Source of the DNA: Magnolia sinica
Lineage: Eukaryota > Streptophyta > Magnoliopsida > Magnoliales > Magnoliaceae
Assembly: GCF_029962835.1 (NCBI RefSeq)
Contig: NC_080577.1
Coordinates: forward strand, 6,200,001-6,264,000
Reading direction: 5' to 3'
DNA length: 64,000 bases
Numbering within the stretch: the first letter of the stretch is position 1; every line of letters begins with the position of its first letter. The position numbers and the translations under genes are program-made. Of this stretch, positions 1-11,520 are shown piece by piece. Below the pieces are notes generated by a model, which was not told where the DNA came from, searched no databases, and saw only the letters and a program-made list of their open reading frames with translations.

Positions 1-1579
1 AGGGGTAAAAGCAAGCAAAGTAGAGCCATTAAATAAGATCCATGCAATACTCCATAATTGACACCGTCAAGACCAAGTTTGGGTTGTGGAATGCCACTAG
101 AGCATTCTTTGAGGATCTTTATTTTTATTTTATTTTATTAAGAATATTGACGTCTGTATACTAGCACAAGTTTCTAAATAATATAATATTTATCAATGAA
201 GAAGAAAAATAAATCATAACCAATATCCCTTTGAGCAAATATCCTTGTTGGAAATCCTACAAGTCTTCCATGAGAGACGTATATGCCATATGGCTCTTCA
301 CAGTGTGAATCCTGCATTGCATCAGTTCCCAAACTGAAATTATAAAATCACTTCATCTGATCTTCTTCTTTTTTCCCTTTCTTTGATTAATAAATCAGTT
401 CATCTGATCTTTTGTTTTCTTTGATGAATAAATCAGTTCAATTGGTGTCCCAGTTCAACTTGAATATGTTTCTAGAGAACAGGGGCAATGGCGAAGCCTT
501 TAGGAAAAAAAAAAAAAAGGTTAAAAAAATGAATCATATAGCAAAGAACAAGAAGAAAAATATATAAATATTATCATCACCATAGCTTTGTGCCAACTAT
601 TACGGGTCGGCTTGCATTACTGCTTGGCAAAGTTTAACAACCAGCTGCCTACCTGACATCAACCCTCTTTTATCCAAGCTTGAAGCTTGGGACCTAAAGG
701 CATATTGCTGCCAAAAGGAGATGTATGGGTTGCTGGGTATGGGCTGCGTATTTATAGAACAAAAAAGGTAACCAAAAACATAACAGGGAAAAACTTACAC
801 AGATGTATTTCTTTGTGAATGAGGAAAAAAGCAGAGAAAATTTCCCAAAAATAATGTATCCAGGAAGCATGAATGCCAAACAGTTTCTTTAGAATAATAA
901 TAATTTAAAAAAAAAAAAAAGACGAAGAACAAATAGAATAGAAAATAAGCCAGTCGCTCAACACTCAAAAGCAAAACCATTTATGATCAGCCATTCAAAA
1001 ATTCCATCTTCATATGACAAAGTTTCGTACCAAATGAGGCAATGCTGACCATGCAACTGCCGTTTATTCTCATCCGTGACCTTAAAAAACTAAGTCTTGA
1101 ATTCTATAACAGTAGTATCAACCTTGAGAACTCACATGTTCCCAATCCCAAGCTACTTAAACACTCTTAATAACATCAATCCTCTACGATCTTTGACAAT
1201 TCAAAAGAGGAATTTTTATAACCTACTAAAGCTTCAAATAATTTTAGTAGTTTAGCAACTTAGTTTCTGTCCAAAATTTTAAACAAAAAATAAAAAATAA
1301 AAAATCCAATATGTTAAATAAACAGCAAACTACAAAACTGCAAGCATCTAAAGAACTCAACCGTTTAATTACCCATCCATTCATCTAATCCAACAATCAA
1401 AAAATAAAACGCAAACAACCAGAAACCCATATTAATCAAAACAATTTCTTTATCTACTTAGATAACAAATTAACAATACACAAGAAAACCGCAAAGCAAA
1501 CATCCAGAAATGGAAGACATGAGCACATCCATACATACATTCATGCAAATACGAATGGATACGTGAATGCATGCAATAC
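1..1579 (-). other. Large intron of the RLT-like gene (partial)
   Basis: This AT-rich stretch follows the exon-2 donor of the RLT-like gene and contains no segment that reads like the next RLT exon. It is interpreted as the beginning of a long intron that runs off the window. It holds poly-A/T tracts (near 507-520 and 906-920) and a possible LINE tail at 570-705. No other gene is visible in it. Confidence 0.6.
570..705 (-). repeat. Possible RTE-type LINE 3' tail fragment
   Basis: Read on the minus strand, this stretch runs through GCAAGCCGACCCGTAATAGT and then GGCACAAAGCTATG, ending in GATGATAATA. Plant RTE-clade LINEs end in a similar 'AAGCCGACCC..AGTTGGGA.AAGGCT' block with a simple GATGATG-like tail. 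No coding part is present. The assignment rests on memory of the family's 3' end and is tentative. Confidence 0.3.
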
Positions 1580-2247
1580 CTAGTGGTGCCCCAAATGCAT
1601 CAGGTGGCAATGGATCAAACTCCACACCGAGAATCGGTCCATCTTCCCTCAACGGCTCCCCAAGCTGCGACTCCACGAAAGCAATCGCCCTGAGCTCCGA
1701 AATCGACTGCGGTGGCTCATAATACCTCTTCATCACTGGCAAATCGTTCCCAATCCTCGCCACGGCCGTGGCCGCCCGCGCAACAACCTTTCTCCCATCC
1801 ACCTGCCTGAAAGGACTCGATGCCGGCCCCGGCCCAAGCTCAACAGCCGACTCCGCCACCGGCGCCATCACCTCATCTCCACCAACCGCCGTCGCAGCCG
1901 CCTCCTTCCTCGGCCGCTTCACCGGTGCGACCTTCCGATCCTTCAACCGCCTGTGGCAGAACCACATCTGGAGTTGCCGATCCGTTAGCCCAAGCTTCTT
2001 CGAGAGCTCCGCACGCAACGATTCCGACGGGTACGTCTCAACTGGCGGAATTCAACAAACAGCTCCTTCAAAACAAATCCAAGATCCAGAAAAAACCACA
2101 AAAAATCAACATAAGAAAGAAAAAATTCCACGGACCGGCATAGGTCTTCTCGAGGAGTTCGAGCTGAGAAGCGGTCTTCATCTTCCGCTTCGTGGATTTG
2201 TTATCTCCATCTGGTGGACGCTTCTTCTCTCCATCTGCGATCTCCAT
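1580..2247 (-). CDS. RLT: RLT1/RLT2-like homeobox-DDT chromatin protein, 5' end (exons 1-2, partial)
   Basis: This is the N-terminal part of a RINGLET-type homeobox-DDT protein, the plant partner of ISWI chromatin remodellers (CHR11/CHR17) in the nucleus. Exon 1 (2136-2247) opens with ATG at 2247 and ends after one base of a codon. A 94-bp GT-AG intron (2042-2135) follows, then exon 2 (1580-2041), which ends at an AG|GTAT donor. Joining the exons gives a homeodomain from about residue 20 to 77: KRKMKT, TYPSESLRAELSKKLGL, then the recognition helix WFCHRRLKDRK. The Cys-His before RR is typical of RLT proteins, where other homeodomains have WFxNRR. An Ala/Pro/Lys-rich linker follows, then the conserved block QLGEPLREDGPILGVEFDPL. 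The DDT, HARE-HTH and WHIM domains must lie in exons beyond position 1. Exon boundaries are my reading; family assignment is firm, but RLT1 versus RLT2 is not resolved. Confidence 0.88.
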
Positions 2248-2570
2248 AGAAGAAGAAAAAACCCTAGAACAAGAGAGATTGGAAAGGAAGGAAGGAGAAG
2301 AGAAAAGGGGGAAATAGAAAGAACAATAGAAGAGAGAATAGAAAGAGGGATTAGGGTTTGGTTTTTATTATATTTGGGATGGGAGGAAAAGGAAAATAGA
2401 TTGGAGAGATGTGCGGTGAGATTTGATTTTGAGAAGGAATGAGAGAATAAAAATAAAAATAATAATAATAATAATAATAGTAGGGAGAGGAGTCATAAAA
2501 GGAAATCGAGAAGAGGAAAGAGAAAAAGGAGAGATTGAGAAAGGGATACGAACAGTCGTTCAATTCCATC
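2248..2570 (-). promoter_or_regulatory. 5' UTR and proximal promoter of the RLT-like gene
   Basis: The sequence upstream of the RLT start is strongly strand-biased: GA-rich on the plus strand and CT-rich in the sense of the gene, as in many plant 5' leaders. It includes a telo-box (AAACCCTAA in gene sense, 2351-2359) and a second 'CTAGGGTTT' motif at 2258-2266. Telo-boxes are common near starts of plant housekeeping and chromatin genes. A (TAA)n tract lies at about 2450-2480. A weak TATA-like ATATAATAAA lies next to the telo-box near 2370. The transcription start cannot be placed. Confidence 0.45.
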
Positions 2571-3169
2571 TCAAAACGTTACGTGATGTAATGTAGCGTT
2601 GTAAATTTTTTTCCGCGGCGTGTTTATTTTTTTCTTTTTGTTTTTTTTTTTTTTTTAAGATGCTTTGAAATCTCGGAAGAGGATTCGTGGGTTTTTTTTT
2701 CTTTTTTCTTTTTTTTTCTTTTCGTTCGAAGATCTTTGGTGAGAGAGAGTCGGGGTTGGGTGGGTTTGAGTCTTCGGTGGAAATCCAAGCCCCTCGTTTT
2801 TCGGGGTTTGAGTCTTGGGTACGAGCGATCGTGTTGATATTCGTGTTCGTCTTGTATGTGGGGCCCACCTCTCTCTCTCTCTCTTTCTCTCTCTTTCTTT
2901 CTTTCTTTCTGACTCTGCCTATCTATCTCTCTCCATGTGTATGTTATGGCCACGTGTTTCAGCGCGCGGCATCTATGGGACAGGATAAAGATCCGGTGCG
3001 AAGCATGCGTAACGGAACTTCTGCATGTTTGATCGGACGATTTCCGTGTAAAGGTCATGGGAAGTAGGACCCGCTTATATTTCTTGATTCCCAAGATGGA
3101 ATGGGGCCGGCTTTGCAAGGACATATATCTGGGACCCGAAATACTGCAGCAAGGAAGCCAGAGCAACGT
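2571..3169. other. Intergenic: T-rich tract and CT microsatellite
   Basis: There are long T runs at 2641-2720 and a (CT)n/(CTTT)n tract at about 2866-2935 beside a GTGGGGCCCACC motif. Apparent reading frames here are translations of the low-complexity tracts. No gene is seen. Confidence 0.6.
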
Positions 3170-3630
3170 AAAGCTGTGAGGCCTACGTGTGTACTTGATA
3201 TCCAATCCGTCCACCCTCTTCTCCCGCTCATGTTAGCAAAAATGGGCCAATCCAAAACTTAAGTGGCTCATGCCACAGGTGAAATGTAAGGATGTGGACG
3301 TCTACCATTGGAACATCTTGGGGCCCACCATGGGCCCACCATATTTTTTTCTTGAAGCTGATATTTGGCTTTAACCTTCATCCTAGTGCACTCACCTTGT
3401 GAACGGGTTGGATGGCAGATAAAAAAATACGGTGGGCCCAAAAAAGTTTCAGTGGTGGCGATTCCTATCCCCACTTTTCCCTGCAGTATGGCCCACTTGG
3501 GTTTTAAAGCGGCCTGATTTTGGGTTACTTAACAACATGACCTGGGCCAAATGACGGACGGACTGGATGTCACGAGAACACATCAAGGTGGACACCACAG
3601 AGCGTTAGTTGCACGAACTCCAGAAAATTA
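3170..3630. mobile_element. Mutator-like long-TIR MITE (degenerate)
   Basis: The left part (about 3180-3230: GTGTACTTGATATCCAATCC then GTCCACC) is matched inversely by the right part near 3555-3600 (GACGGACTGGATGTCACGAG, then the cacatcaaggtggac block). The middle carries the family's 'gggcccacc' and 'cttcatcctag' blocks. No target-site duplication was recognised. Confidence 0.55.
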
Positions 3631-4080
3631 GCATCCCACGTGTTGAAGCTCCACTGTTGGTGTTGCACGATTGATGTTTTCTCGTTACTCGTGCACGTAC
3701 TCACTCAAATAAAAAATGTTCAGCACACGTGTAACTTATGCAAATAGCATGTGCCAAATCTGGCACGTTATGAACGAGATGGGCCCGTCTGTCATCACAT
3801 GATCGAGAAATCAGACCAGTCGAGTCATTGGAGGGGCCACGTGCGTATGCAACTAAGTTTCTTCAAAGAAAAACAACGGACGGTCCATATTCCGCAGCTC
3901 GTATTTCCCAGTCGATAAGTGGACCATCCTAATGTTTCGGCAGGACCATCTGTATGGTGGGATTCAAACGTTGAACAGCTCAGATTTCCCGCATGAGTTA
4001 TGGGTTAGTAGTAGCAGTTTGGCGCTTGCAGATTGCTTATAGAGCCATGCGCAACGTTGACAAAAGTCTCGCGTTACGTT
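3631..4080. other. Intergenic, no gene recognised
   Basis: This is unique-looking sequence with scattered ACGTG and CACGT motifs. I see no coding segment, RNA gene or clear repeat. Confidence 0.5.
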
Positions 4081-4089
4081 GTTCTAGCG

Positions 4090-4614
4090 GAACGCCGATT
4101 GGGTCCTATGCCCTCCCGTTTCCAGCTGGCAACGGGCAAGAGCTTTGAGTGGCCACCGTAGTGTATGAGTTTTATCCGCACCGTCCATTAATTTTCTAGT
4201 ATCCTTTATGGGTGTAATTTTAAAAATGAAGAAAATCCAACACAAATATTTACCACACAATGGGTATTAAAATATTACCATTGAAAATTTTTGGGGGCCA
4301 CGGAAGTTTTGGATCGAGCCTATATTTGTTTTTTCTGTTCATCCGGATCCATGTAACTTTATGAATAGGTTGGACTTCAAATAAACAACACATTGGGCCC
4401 TAGAAATGTTTCACCGGTAAGAATCATTATCACCGCTGCTTCCTTTGGTGTGGTCCACATGGTAGTTGGATTTGCCTCATTTTCGAGGTTATTTCCTGAA
4501 ATGACATGGAAAAATGAATGGACGGTCTGGATAAAACCCATACATTACGGGGCCACTCAAAGCTCCTGCCCATTCCTATCTGGAGACGGGCAAGGTAGGA
4601 CCCTATCCGTGTTC
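4090..4614. mobile_element. Mutator-like long-TIR MITE, 525 bp
   Basis: The ends form a long inverted repeat. The left end runs gattgggtcctatgccc, then ccagctggcaacgggcaagag, and the right end is its mirror (ctcctgcccattcctatct, ggagacgggcaaggtaggac). The flanks gttctagcg (4081-4089) and gttatagtg (4615-4623) agree at 7 of 9 bases, fitting the 9-bp duplication made by Mutator-like transposases. There is no coding capacity. The frame starting at 4393 is element sequence, not a gene. Confidence 0.8.
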
Positions 4615-4623
4615 GTTATAGTG

Positions 4624-5558
4624 ACGCCCCCTCTAATTTTCATTTTGTAATTGAAATGGTACAATTTTGTACCTACTTCATTCCCATATTAGAAAATAAG
4701 CATAAGCAAAGGACTACCGTCCATCAGATGTGTCGCCATATTTTCACTGTAGATGCTAAAAATAAATCAAATCCAAGACATAGTGGACCACACCATAAGA
4801 AACGATGTAAAACCATGGCTAAAATATATAATTTCACGTGGTGTGGAATGTATGAGACTTTTAATCTCTATATTTTCTGAGAATCCATTCATCCTGGTTT
4901 GGCTCGTTAGATAAGTGGCTTGGATTGTATAAACACACTACCGTGGACCCCGGAAACAATTTGTACATTTCAATGGTGGAACTTCCCATATCGACTGTTC
5001 CCAGTGGTGTAGACCACACTTGTTTGGAATTGGCCTAATTTAGTTTTCCATTTAAAATATATGATGATGCAGCTGATGGACGGAGTGGATCTAATGATAC
5101 ACATCAAAAAATAGTCACGCCTCCGCATAATCACGCGCAAGCGTTTTCCAAAAGCAAATCGATTTCAGGGCGTAGCTAGCCATGTGATATCATTTACCTG
5201 GACATTTTATTAATTCAAAGGCCGACATGAGCTAAGACAAGGCTAGTTAGACCAACATCTCAATTTTCAGGTATGGTACATCAGACCGATGGCATCACCT
5301 AAACATGGGCCCCACTCGCACAAAACGAAAACCCGATTTTGATATGCATTTACTTGGGTCGACGGTCATTAAAGTTCCTCTTTAAAAATTGGTTGTGAGT
5401 CGGTCCGATGCACACGTGCCATAAAATGTACGTAGAGTGTCAGTCAGAACTGCCAAAATGTGGCCCCTTTATGGATGGACGATCTTAACGAATTCCATTG
5501 ACTTTGGGACATACGAGTTAGGCATATGGATTGATGGAGGATAACTCCCCATACTCAT
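4624..5558. other. Intergenic with fragments of the same MITE family
   Basis: Segments such as the run near 4960-5100 (caatggtggaacttcccata, then agctgatggacggagtggat) resemble half-elements of the Mutator-like MITE family, but ends could not be paired. No gene is seen. Confidence 0.4.
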
Positions 5559-5567
5559 GCACGCAGC

Positions 5568-6090
5568 GGACGCGGATTGCCTGTGTCCCGGGCAAGGAGA
5601 TATTCTTGTTGCCACGTTGTCTGTGTAGGACCCGAAGAGATTCCCGTGATAAATCCACTCCGTCCATCAGTTTTAAAAGACGACAATAGTTAAGTATTTT
5701 AAAAATAAGGCAGATGTAAAACTTTTTGTGCCACACCAAATGAGACAGAGGGAACGGAAACTTCCACCATTGAAATCTTTGTGGGGCTGACCATAATATT
5801 TATATACCATCCAAATCGTTCATAGGGTTAATAACACTCAGATAAACTGTAGAAATAAATAAAATAATGATACAAAACTTCTCTCACCCTGACAAAGTTT
5901 CCAATGGTGGACTTTCAATCTACGCTGTTTCGTGTAATATGGCCAGCATGAGCTTTTAATCTGCCTTATTTTATAATTCTAACCTATTGTGATCTTGAAA
6001 AACCGATGGACGGATTGAATTTGTCACGGGAATCTCTGTGGGCCCCGCATAGCTTGAGACAACAGTGCTGGGCACAGGCAATCCGCTTCC
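5568..6090. mobile_element. Mutator-like long-TIR MITE, 523 bp
   Basis: The terminus GGACGCGGATTGCC is mirrored at the right end as GGCAATCCGCTTCC, and the similarity continues inward through the gattcccgtga and ccgtccatc blocks. The flanking 9-mers GCACGCAGC (5559-5567) and GCACGTAGC (6091-6099) agree at 8 of 9 bases. This is one of the best-delimited copies in the window and anchors the classification as Mutator-like. Confidence 0.88.
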
Positions 6091-6102
6091 GCACGTAGCC
6101 AG

Positions 6103-6606
6103 GGATGCGTGGCAAGGAGCTCACCACGCAACTGCGTGATGTGGATGCTCTGTGGGACCCACTGTAATGTATTTGTTTTATCCATGCCGTCCATACGTTT
6201 TTCCGGATTATTTTATGGGATTATACAAAAATTTAAGTATATCCAAAGATCAAGTGGACACCACCACATAATGGGGATAATACTCCACCGTTGAAACCTT
6301 CCTATGGCCCACAGTGATGTTTGTTTGTAATCCAACCTGTTCATAAGGTCACCCAGGCATGGATGAAGGGACTAGACAAATATCAGATTGATCCGAAACT
6401 TCTGTGCCCCCAGGAAGTTTCCATGGTAGGCGTTCAACTCTCTCTTTTCCTGCGGCGTGGTCCACTTGAGATTTGTGTGCTTCAATTTTGCTATAATGCC
6501 ATAAAATGAGTTGGAAAAACGGATGGACAGTGCGGATAAAACGCATACATCACGGCAGGCCCCAAAGAGTATATGGTGTGAGCTCCTCACCGCACAATCC
6601 CCGTCC
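6103..6606. mobile_element. Mutator-like long-TIR MITE, about 504 bp
   Basis: It begins 12 bp after the previous element ends. The left run (ggatgcgtggcaaggagctc) is mirrored by the right run (gagctcctcaccgcacaatc). Inside are the typical blocks tgttttatccatgccgtcca and aaaaacggatggacagtgcg. The flanks cgtagccag and cgcagccac agree at 7 of 9, and the left flank overlaps the target duplication of the upstream element. There is no coding capacity. Confidence 0.8.
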
Positions 6607-6879
6607 CGCAGCCACTGCGAACGTTGCTATTATGAGCTTCAATCCAAACCATCCAGGTGATCTCAGTCAGATTGATCAGCCTATCTCGACCTTCTACTAA
6701 ATAGCATCTGTCGATTGAATTTGGACCGCTGACTGCATACTATGCACAAAGGGAGCGAAAATTCGGACCGTTTGATTGAAGTACATGCACGCCACGTGTA
6801 CAGTGACTCTGTGCGTGTTTATCTTCCCAGCGTCTCAAGTATCTCCTTGTTAGCTGAAGATGGAAGAATGCCCCCGATC

Positions 6880-7240
6880 GTCTGATTATATGTTAGGAGG
6901 CCTCATCTTTGAATATATACGGTACACACGGGTTTTCAATTTTGACAAGTGGGGTCCATGGTTCGGTGATCCAGACCGTTGGTTTGTTATGTTCTGTTAT
7001 CAATGGACTAGAACTTAAAACTTTTCCTGACAAATAAATCCTAATCTTTGGATTTGTCGCAAACAGACAGTTAAGAAAGAGAGTAGAACCGTCCACATTC
7101 AAGGCTCGAGTAAGGGTAGCTATGATCTTCCAATATGGCGTGTCGGTGGGGCATTCTTCATCCCCGTGGTTAGGATGATTAGACCAACGATCCGGATTGT
7201 TGAACCGTGCATACGCAGGCACTCAGACTGTGTACACGCG
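6880..7240. repeat. Possible degenerate inverted-repeat element
   Basis: The segment ccatggttcggtgatccaga (near 6956) is loosely mirrored by the run around 7175-7210 (accaacgatccggattgttg, aaccgtgcat). This suggests an older Mutator-like or other TIR element. Ends and target duplication are not defined. Confidence 0.3.
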
Positions 7241-7718
7241 GCATAACTTAAATTAAACCGAATGAATCCGGCCCACTGTATCCTGGTCACCATCCCAAAA
7301 TGAGATTAGTTGAAAAATCCTAACCTGTGATTCTTTTGTTGAAATATGGTTATTGGATTTATTATTTTTTTTCATTTTGAACTGTACAATAAATGTCCAC
7401 CAATGGTTAGTCACGCAATCAATCAAGTATGAAATTTGATTCATGATGCATTTAAACTAAGAACCAGAATAGGTCAGCTTAATTTGACTTAGTTGCCAGC
7501 CACGGATGCAATTTCTAAGTAAATTTAAGTGCCTGAGTAACATCCATCACAATCTCAAGAGTATTAAAGTTTCTCTCATTATTCAAAGAAGGGACAAGGC
7601 ACCCTTTAATGACTCATTTACAAAATATCACTGGCTTCCACTCATTCCAAGACTCTTTCAAGTGGGGCCCGGTCGGGGAGAGCGGATTAGGCGTTAAGAC
7701 CATGGTGTGTTCCCCTGG
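7241..7718. other. Intergenic, no gene recognised
   Basis: This AT-rich sequence contains one 'gtggggcccggtcgg' motif near 7662. No coding or RNA feature is supported. Confidence 0.5.
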
Positions 7719-8145
7719 GCTTGGTACTCACCTTGATGCATGCAATGTATATTCATACTGTTAATTAGTTTTAAAAAATAAAAATAAAAAAAAACTCATT
7801 TTAAGATATGGTCTCTTAAATAAATCACACCTAAATCTCAAGTGGATCATGCCATAGGAAAGAGTGGTAATTGACGGTTAAAGACTTTTTGTAGGTGACA
7901 AAAATATTGGATAGATTATATATGGTCAAAATGACTTTATTAATAAGTTGGATGGCAAATAAATAGCATGGTGGGCCTAAGGAAGTTTTTAATGTTAAGT
8001 GTTTAGTGACCATTGTTTCATGTGGAGTGGTCCACTTGAGATTTGGATCTATTTAAATTTTTGGATCATGCTCTAAAATGAGTTTATAAAATTGGTAAAC
8101 GACATGAATATATAACACATAAATCAAGGTGGGCCTTATAATTAG
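7719..8145. mobile_element. Mutator-like MITE, degenerate copy
   Basis: The left half (ctcaccttgatgcatgcaat, then tattcatactgttaatt) mirrors the right half near 8090-8135 (taaacgacatgaatatataa, then cacataaatcaaggtggg). Internal family blocks 'aagtggatcatgccataggaa' (first 20 bases) and 'gtccacttgagatttgg' are present. Target duplication not recognised. Confidence 0.6.
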
Positions 8146-9266
8146 GGAAAAACCCGTGTAATCTCCTGGTGGAGGATTGGTCCTACAACACTTTCCCAAT
8201 GGTAAGATTGGTGACCCAACCTAGCAAGATTTGATGGAGATGGGAGTGATAGGGCACGTACTGTACTAAACAGCATTCAAATGCATAAGATTAAGCACCT
8301 CCCTTGCCTGTGCCAAAGTTGAATGGATACGGCAGATTTTGATTGATCGGCTGGTTGTTGAGACGTGGTCTAGCAAGTACTTTGACGGCTTTCAAATATA
8401 CTTTGTATGGACCATTTCTAGTAATATTCCGTCGTCCAATCAATTCCTGCCACATCAGCAGGGCAGTTCTCAGTCAATTTTTGTTTCAAACACACATTGC
8501 CTGGTTCATACAGCCAAACGTGGTCCAATCAAATCCCAAAAATGGATGTCCCCTGCAGCCCGCGAGAGTACCCAGAACAGCAGTCCACCGAGATGCAGAT
8601 TGGCCTGGGCCTCAATGATTGGAAGTTGGAACTGCTCAGCCTGTAGCCTTACCATGGCCATGGTGCAAAAACTGTAGAGTTTGGACCGTCCAATTAATTG
8701 ATGCTTACTCATCTAAGGGATATATAGTCTTTCTTTTCTTTTTTTTAACGACCAATTTTCATCCTTGATCGGGTGGGGCCCACCCAATGGGACTGGACAT
8801 CCACGATGGAGCCACTGACCGAGTGATTCCAATATAATGATAGCCCCCACATACGATGCAAAACCCCACTAACAACGATTTGACGACTGCCCTTTTTCAG
8901 ATTTTTTTAAACGCTAAAGCCATAGCTTTTGTCATTTTGCAAATTTCCATAGAGGTTATATCTCATCTTACCTACCTAAATAAATAAATTTAAAAAAAAA
9001 AAGAAAAAAAAAAAGCCTTGAATGAATCTAATTTGTAGGATCCTCAGGCAAGACTCTGCACGGTACTCGGATTTTGTAGTCTGACATTTGGAATCACGGT
9101 CCAACGATCCCAATGATTCTCTGTTGCGTCTCACATGGACTTGCCCGGAAAGATAACTGACCAAGGAACTACAGTTGGAATACCGCACCATTTTCCGGGT
9201 CGGCCGACGTGCAACGTGTGCAGGACATCAGGACCATGAATAGGTGGGCCCCACCATGAAGTTCAG
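8146..9266. other. Intergenic, no gene recognised
   Basis: There are scattered gtggggcccaccc motifs (near 8772 and 9245), poly-T/A tracts (8735, 8995-9015) and short open frames without recognisable protein similarity. No gene is seen. Confidence 0.45.
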
Positions 9267-9715
9267 GTAAGGTTGTCAATGGATCGATTGTTGATCAGGA
9301 TCCTATTCGAATTCAATCTGTTTAAGTCGGATTTGGATCGAATTTGGATCGTGAAAGCAAGATCGACTTCTAATTGGATTCTATTTGGATCTATCACCGT
9401 TCAATTGATCCAACATATTTATAGTACACTGAGGGTATGCTTGAATTACATCAAAAAGTTCATTATTTTTAATGAATTGTTTTATGAACAAAAAAAAAAG
9501 AAGAAGAAGAAGAGGAAAATGCATTAATAGTATACTTGGATCAAATTTGAATTGGATTCAAATTTTCAAATCTTTTAACGCTTTGGAATTGGAGTAGAGT
9601 TTTTTAAGATCCATCGCATATTAGATCAGATTCCAGTATTGGATATTCTTATTGGATTGGATTCAAATGTGCACAAATCTACTTCGAAATCCGACCCATT
9701 TACACTCCTACGGGC
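9267..9715. repeat. Possible TIR element rich in 'ggatcgaatttggat' motifs
   Basis: The left end aggttgtcaatggatcg is loosely mirrored by the right end cgacccatttacactccta. Between them lie many degenerate 'ttggatcgaa'-type repeats and an (AAG)n tract near 9490-9515. Similar 'tgtcaatgg(g)tcgg' ends are common in plant non-autonomous DNA transposons. The family is not identified. Confidence 0.35.
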
Positions 9716-10661
9716 GGAAAAATTAGGACGATCTGCTCAATGAGGGCAAGACCACTAGAATCTACGGGCAGCAACGCTTTAACTCAGCACATGTGAGGTT
9801 CACCCATTGAGCAGATGAGCCTGGTTTTCATTAAGAGTCATCTTTATGGTGGGGCCTACCGTTTCATGGTTGATATTAGCAGGAAAGATGATATACCATT
9901 GCCTGTAGGTGATCAATTCTCCCTCGAAGATATACGGTAGAAGGTCTTAAGCTCTCCATTTTGTGGCCCACCGATCAAACTGTTTGGAAGGGAGAAACAA
10001 GGATGGCCACACATTGAATTGTAACGGAAAAAAGACCAAAAATCTGTGACTCGGATCTTCAAGAAAGTTGCTTCGATTGGAAGGAATGCTTTTGTTATTT
10101 TGTTAGGTTGGGTTGGTTTGGAATTTGTTTTCCCATGGCATGGAGTTTATTAATAATGGAAAGGGGCTAGCATTGAAAGAGATGAAATGCACCGTTTTAG
10201 TTTATTGGTAGGAGAAGATTGGAGTAGTTTTCTCTTTTCTCATTTTTTTAAACAGTTTGATTGCCACATATTAGCTAAGAATGCAATCGGTAGATGGATT
10301 GATGCTGCAAGGAACCGATGATACCACCAAGTAGGTTTCTTTATCTATGGTGGTCACCACGGAATAAGGGAATAAATAAAAGTGAGGTAGTTCCGAATGT
10401 TAAAACAAATTCTCCTAATCACCCTTGATATCTCTAGGAGTTGCTTAGATCTGAGGGTATATTACCATTGCTCTGATTGGATTGTAATATGTTTGAGTTA
10501 GTAGCTGTGATTACTAGAAATTAAAATATCAATGGGCTTATCTAGATTTTGGTAAAAGAGAAATATAATGATCATCTAATTATGAATTCTCATGGATTTA
10601 ATGAGGATTATTGAAACATGGATTTTCATGGACTTCAATTTTTAGGAGCCTTGGACGCTAA
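9716..10661. other. Intergenic, no gene recognised
   Basis: This is moderately AT-rich sequence without a supportable coding segment. A short motif tggattttcatggacttcaa recurs loosely at 10590-10640. Nothing else identifiable. Confidence 0.45.
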
Positions 10662-10844
10662 GGGGGCATTTGGATCATAAGTTACTTAAGATAAGCTACT
10701 TATGCAATAAGCAACTTCTCTCAGTTTCTACTTAATTAATAAATAAGTATGTTTGGTAAGCAATGTACTAATCATTCAAAAAGTAGAAAAATATATTTGG
10801 TTTCCAACATCATAAGTAATTATCCAGAAGTTTGTTTAGTCCCT

Positions 10845-11109
10845 CTCACATCCATCATCCATCATATGGGCCCAACCTTTGATGTGGATCATTAATTGTG
10901 TGACCCCCACCTTTGATGTGGGCTATCCATCGTGTAGGGCCCACCTTGGTTGTGTGTCATTCATTATTTGGGTCTGATCCTTAATGTACATGGTCCATTA
11001 AGTAGAACCCACCTTTCATGTTAGTCATCCATCACGTGGGGCCCACCATCAATGTTGTTGCCCATCATGTAGGGCCCATCTTCAATATCCATTGCCCATC
11101 ACGTGGACT
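10845..11109. repeat. Tandem GGGCCCACC array, left part of copy 1
   Basis: About eight imperfect units of roughly 30 bp repeat the theme 'catcatgtggggcccacctt' then 'tgatgtggattgtc'. Reading frames through this region are translations of the repeat. Confidence 0.75.
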
Positions 11110-11326
11110 TAGAGATGCGCACGGGACGGCTTAATTCACCTGATTTGACTTGTCCGACTCATTCAAACCTGACTCGACCCGAATCGAATGGGTGAGTTGG
11201 TCTGAACCAAGTAAGCTTCGCCCAATCTGAACTCAAATCGAGTCGAGTTTGAGTTACCTAGTAACTCGACCCGAAACTCAATCCGGTCAAATTCGACTCA
11301 ATCCGAAACAAACTCGACTTGGATCC

Positions 11327-11328
<2 letters not shown>

Positions 11329-11376
<48 letters not shown>
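11329..11376. repeat. (GT)24 microsatellite
   Basis: An uninterrupted GT dinucleotide run of 48 bp, probably polymorphic. Confidence 0.97.
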
Positions 11377-11379
<3 letters not shown>

Positions 11380-11473
11380 AACCTGATTTCTAAGTATCTC
11401 CAACCTATACGCCACCTCCAATCCTAAACTCTCTCTCTTCCAAGCCCGGCAACCACCCACCACCATCGCCACC

Positions 11474-11520
11474 TTCCTCCTCCTCCTCCTCCTCCTCCTC
11501 CTCTCTCTCTCTCTCTCTCT
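11474..11520. repeat. (CTC)n-(CT)n compound microsatellite
   Basis: About nine CTC/CCT units run directly into a (CT)n run. Confidence 0.95.

Noticed and set aside
1768-2442. Plus-strand open frames over the RLT exons (224 and 107 residues)
   Set aside because: They are antisense to the homeodomain exons; composition (Pro/Ser-rich then Arg/Glu-rich) follows from GC- and GA-rich DNA. No family similarity.
2560-3214. Minus-strand Lys/Arg/Glu-rich frame of 196 residues and plus frame at 2687
   Set aside because: Translations of poly-T and CT/CTTT tracts; no conserved motif.
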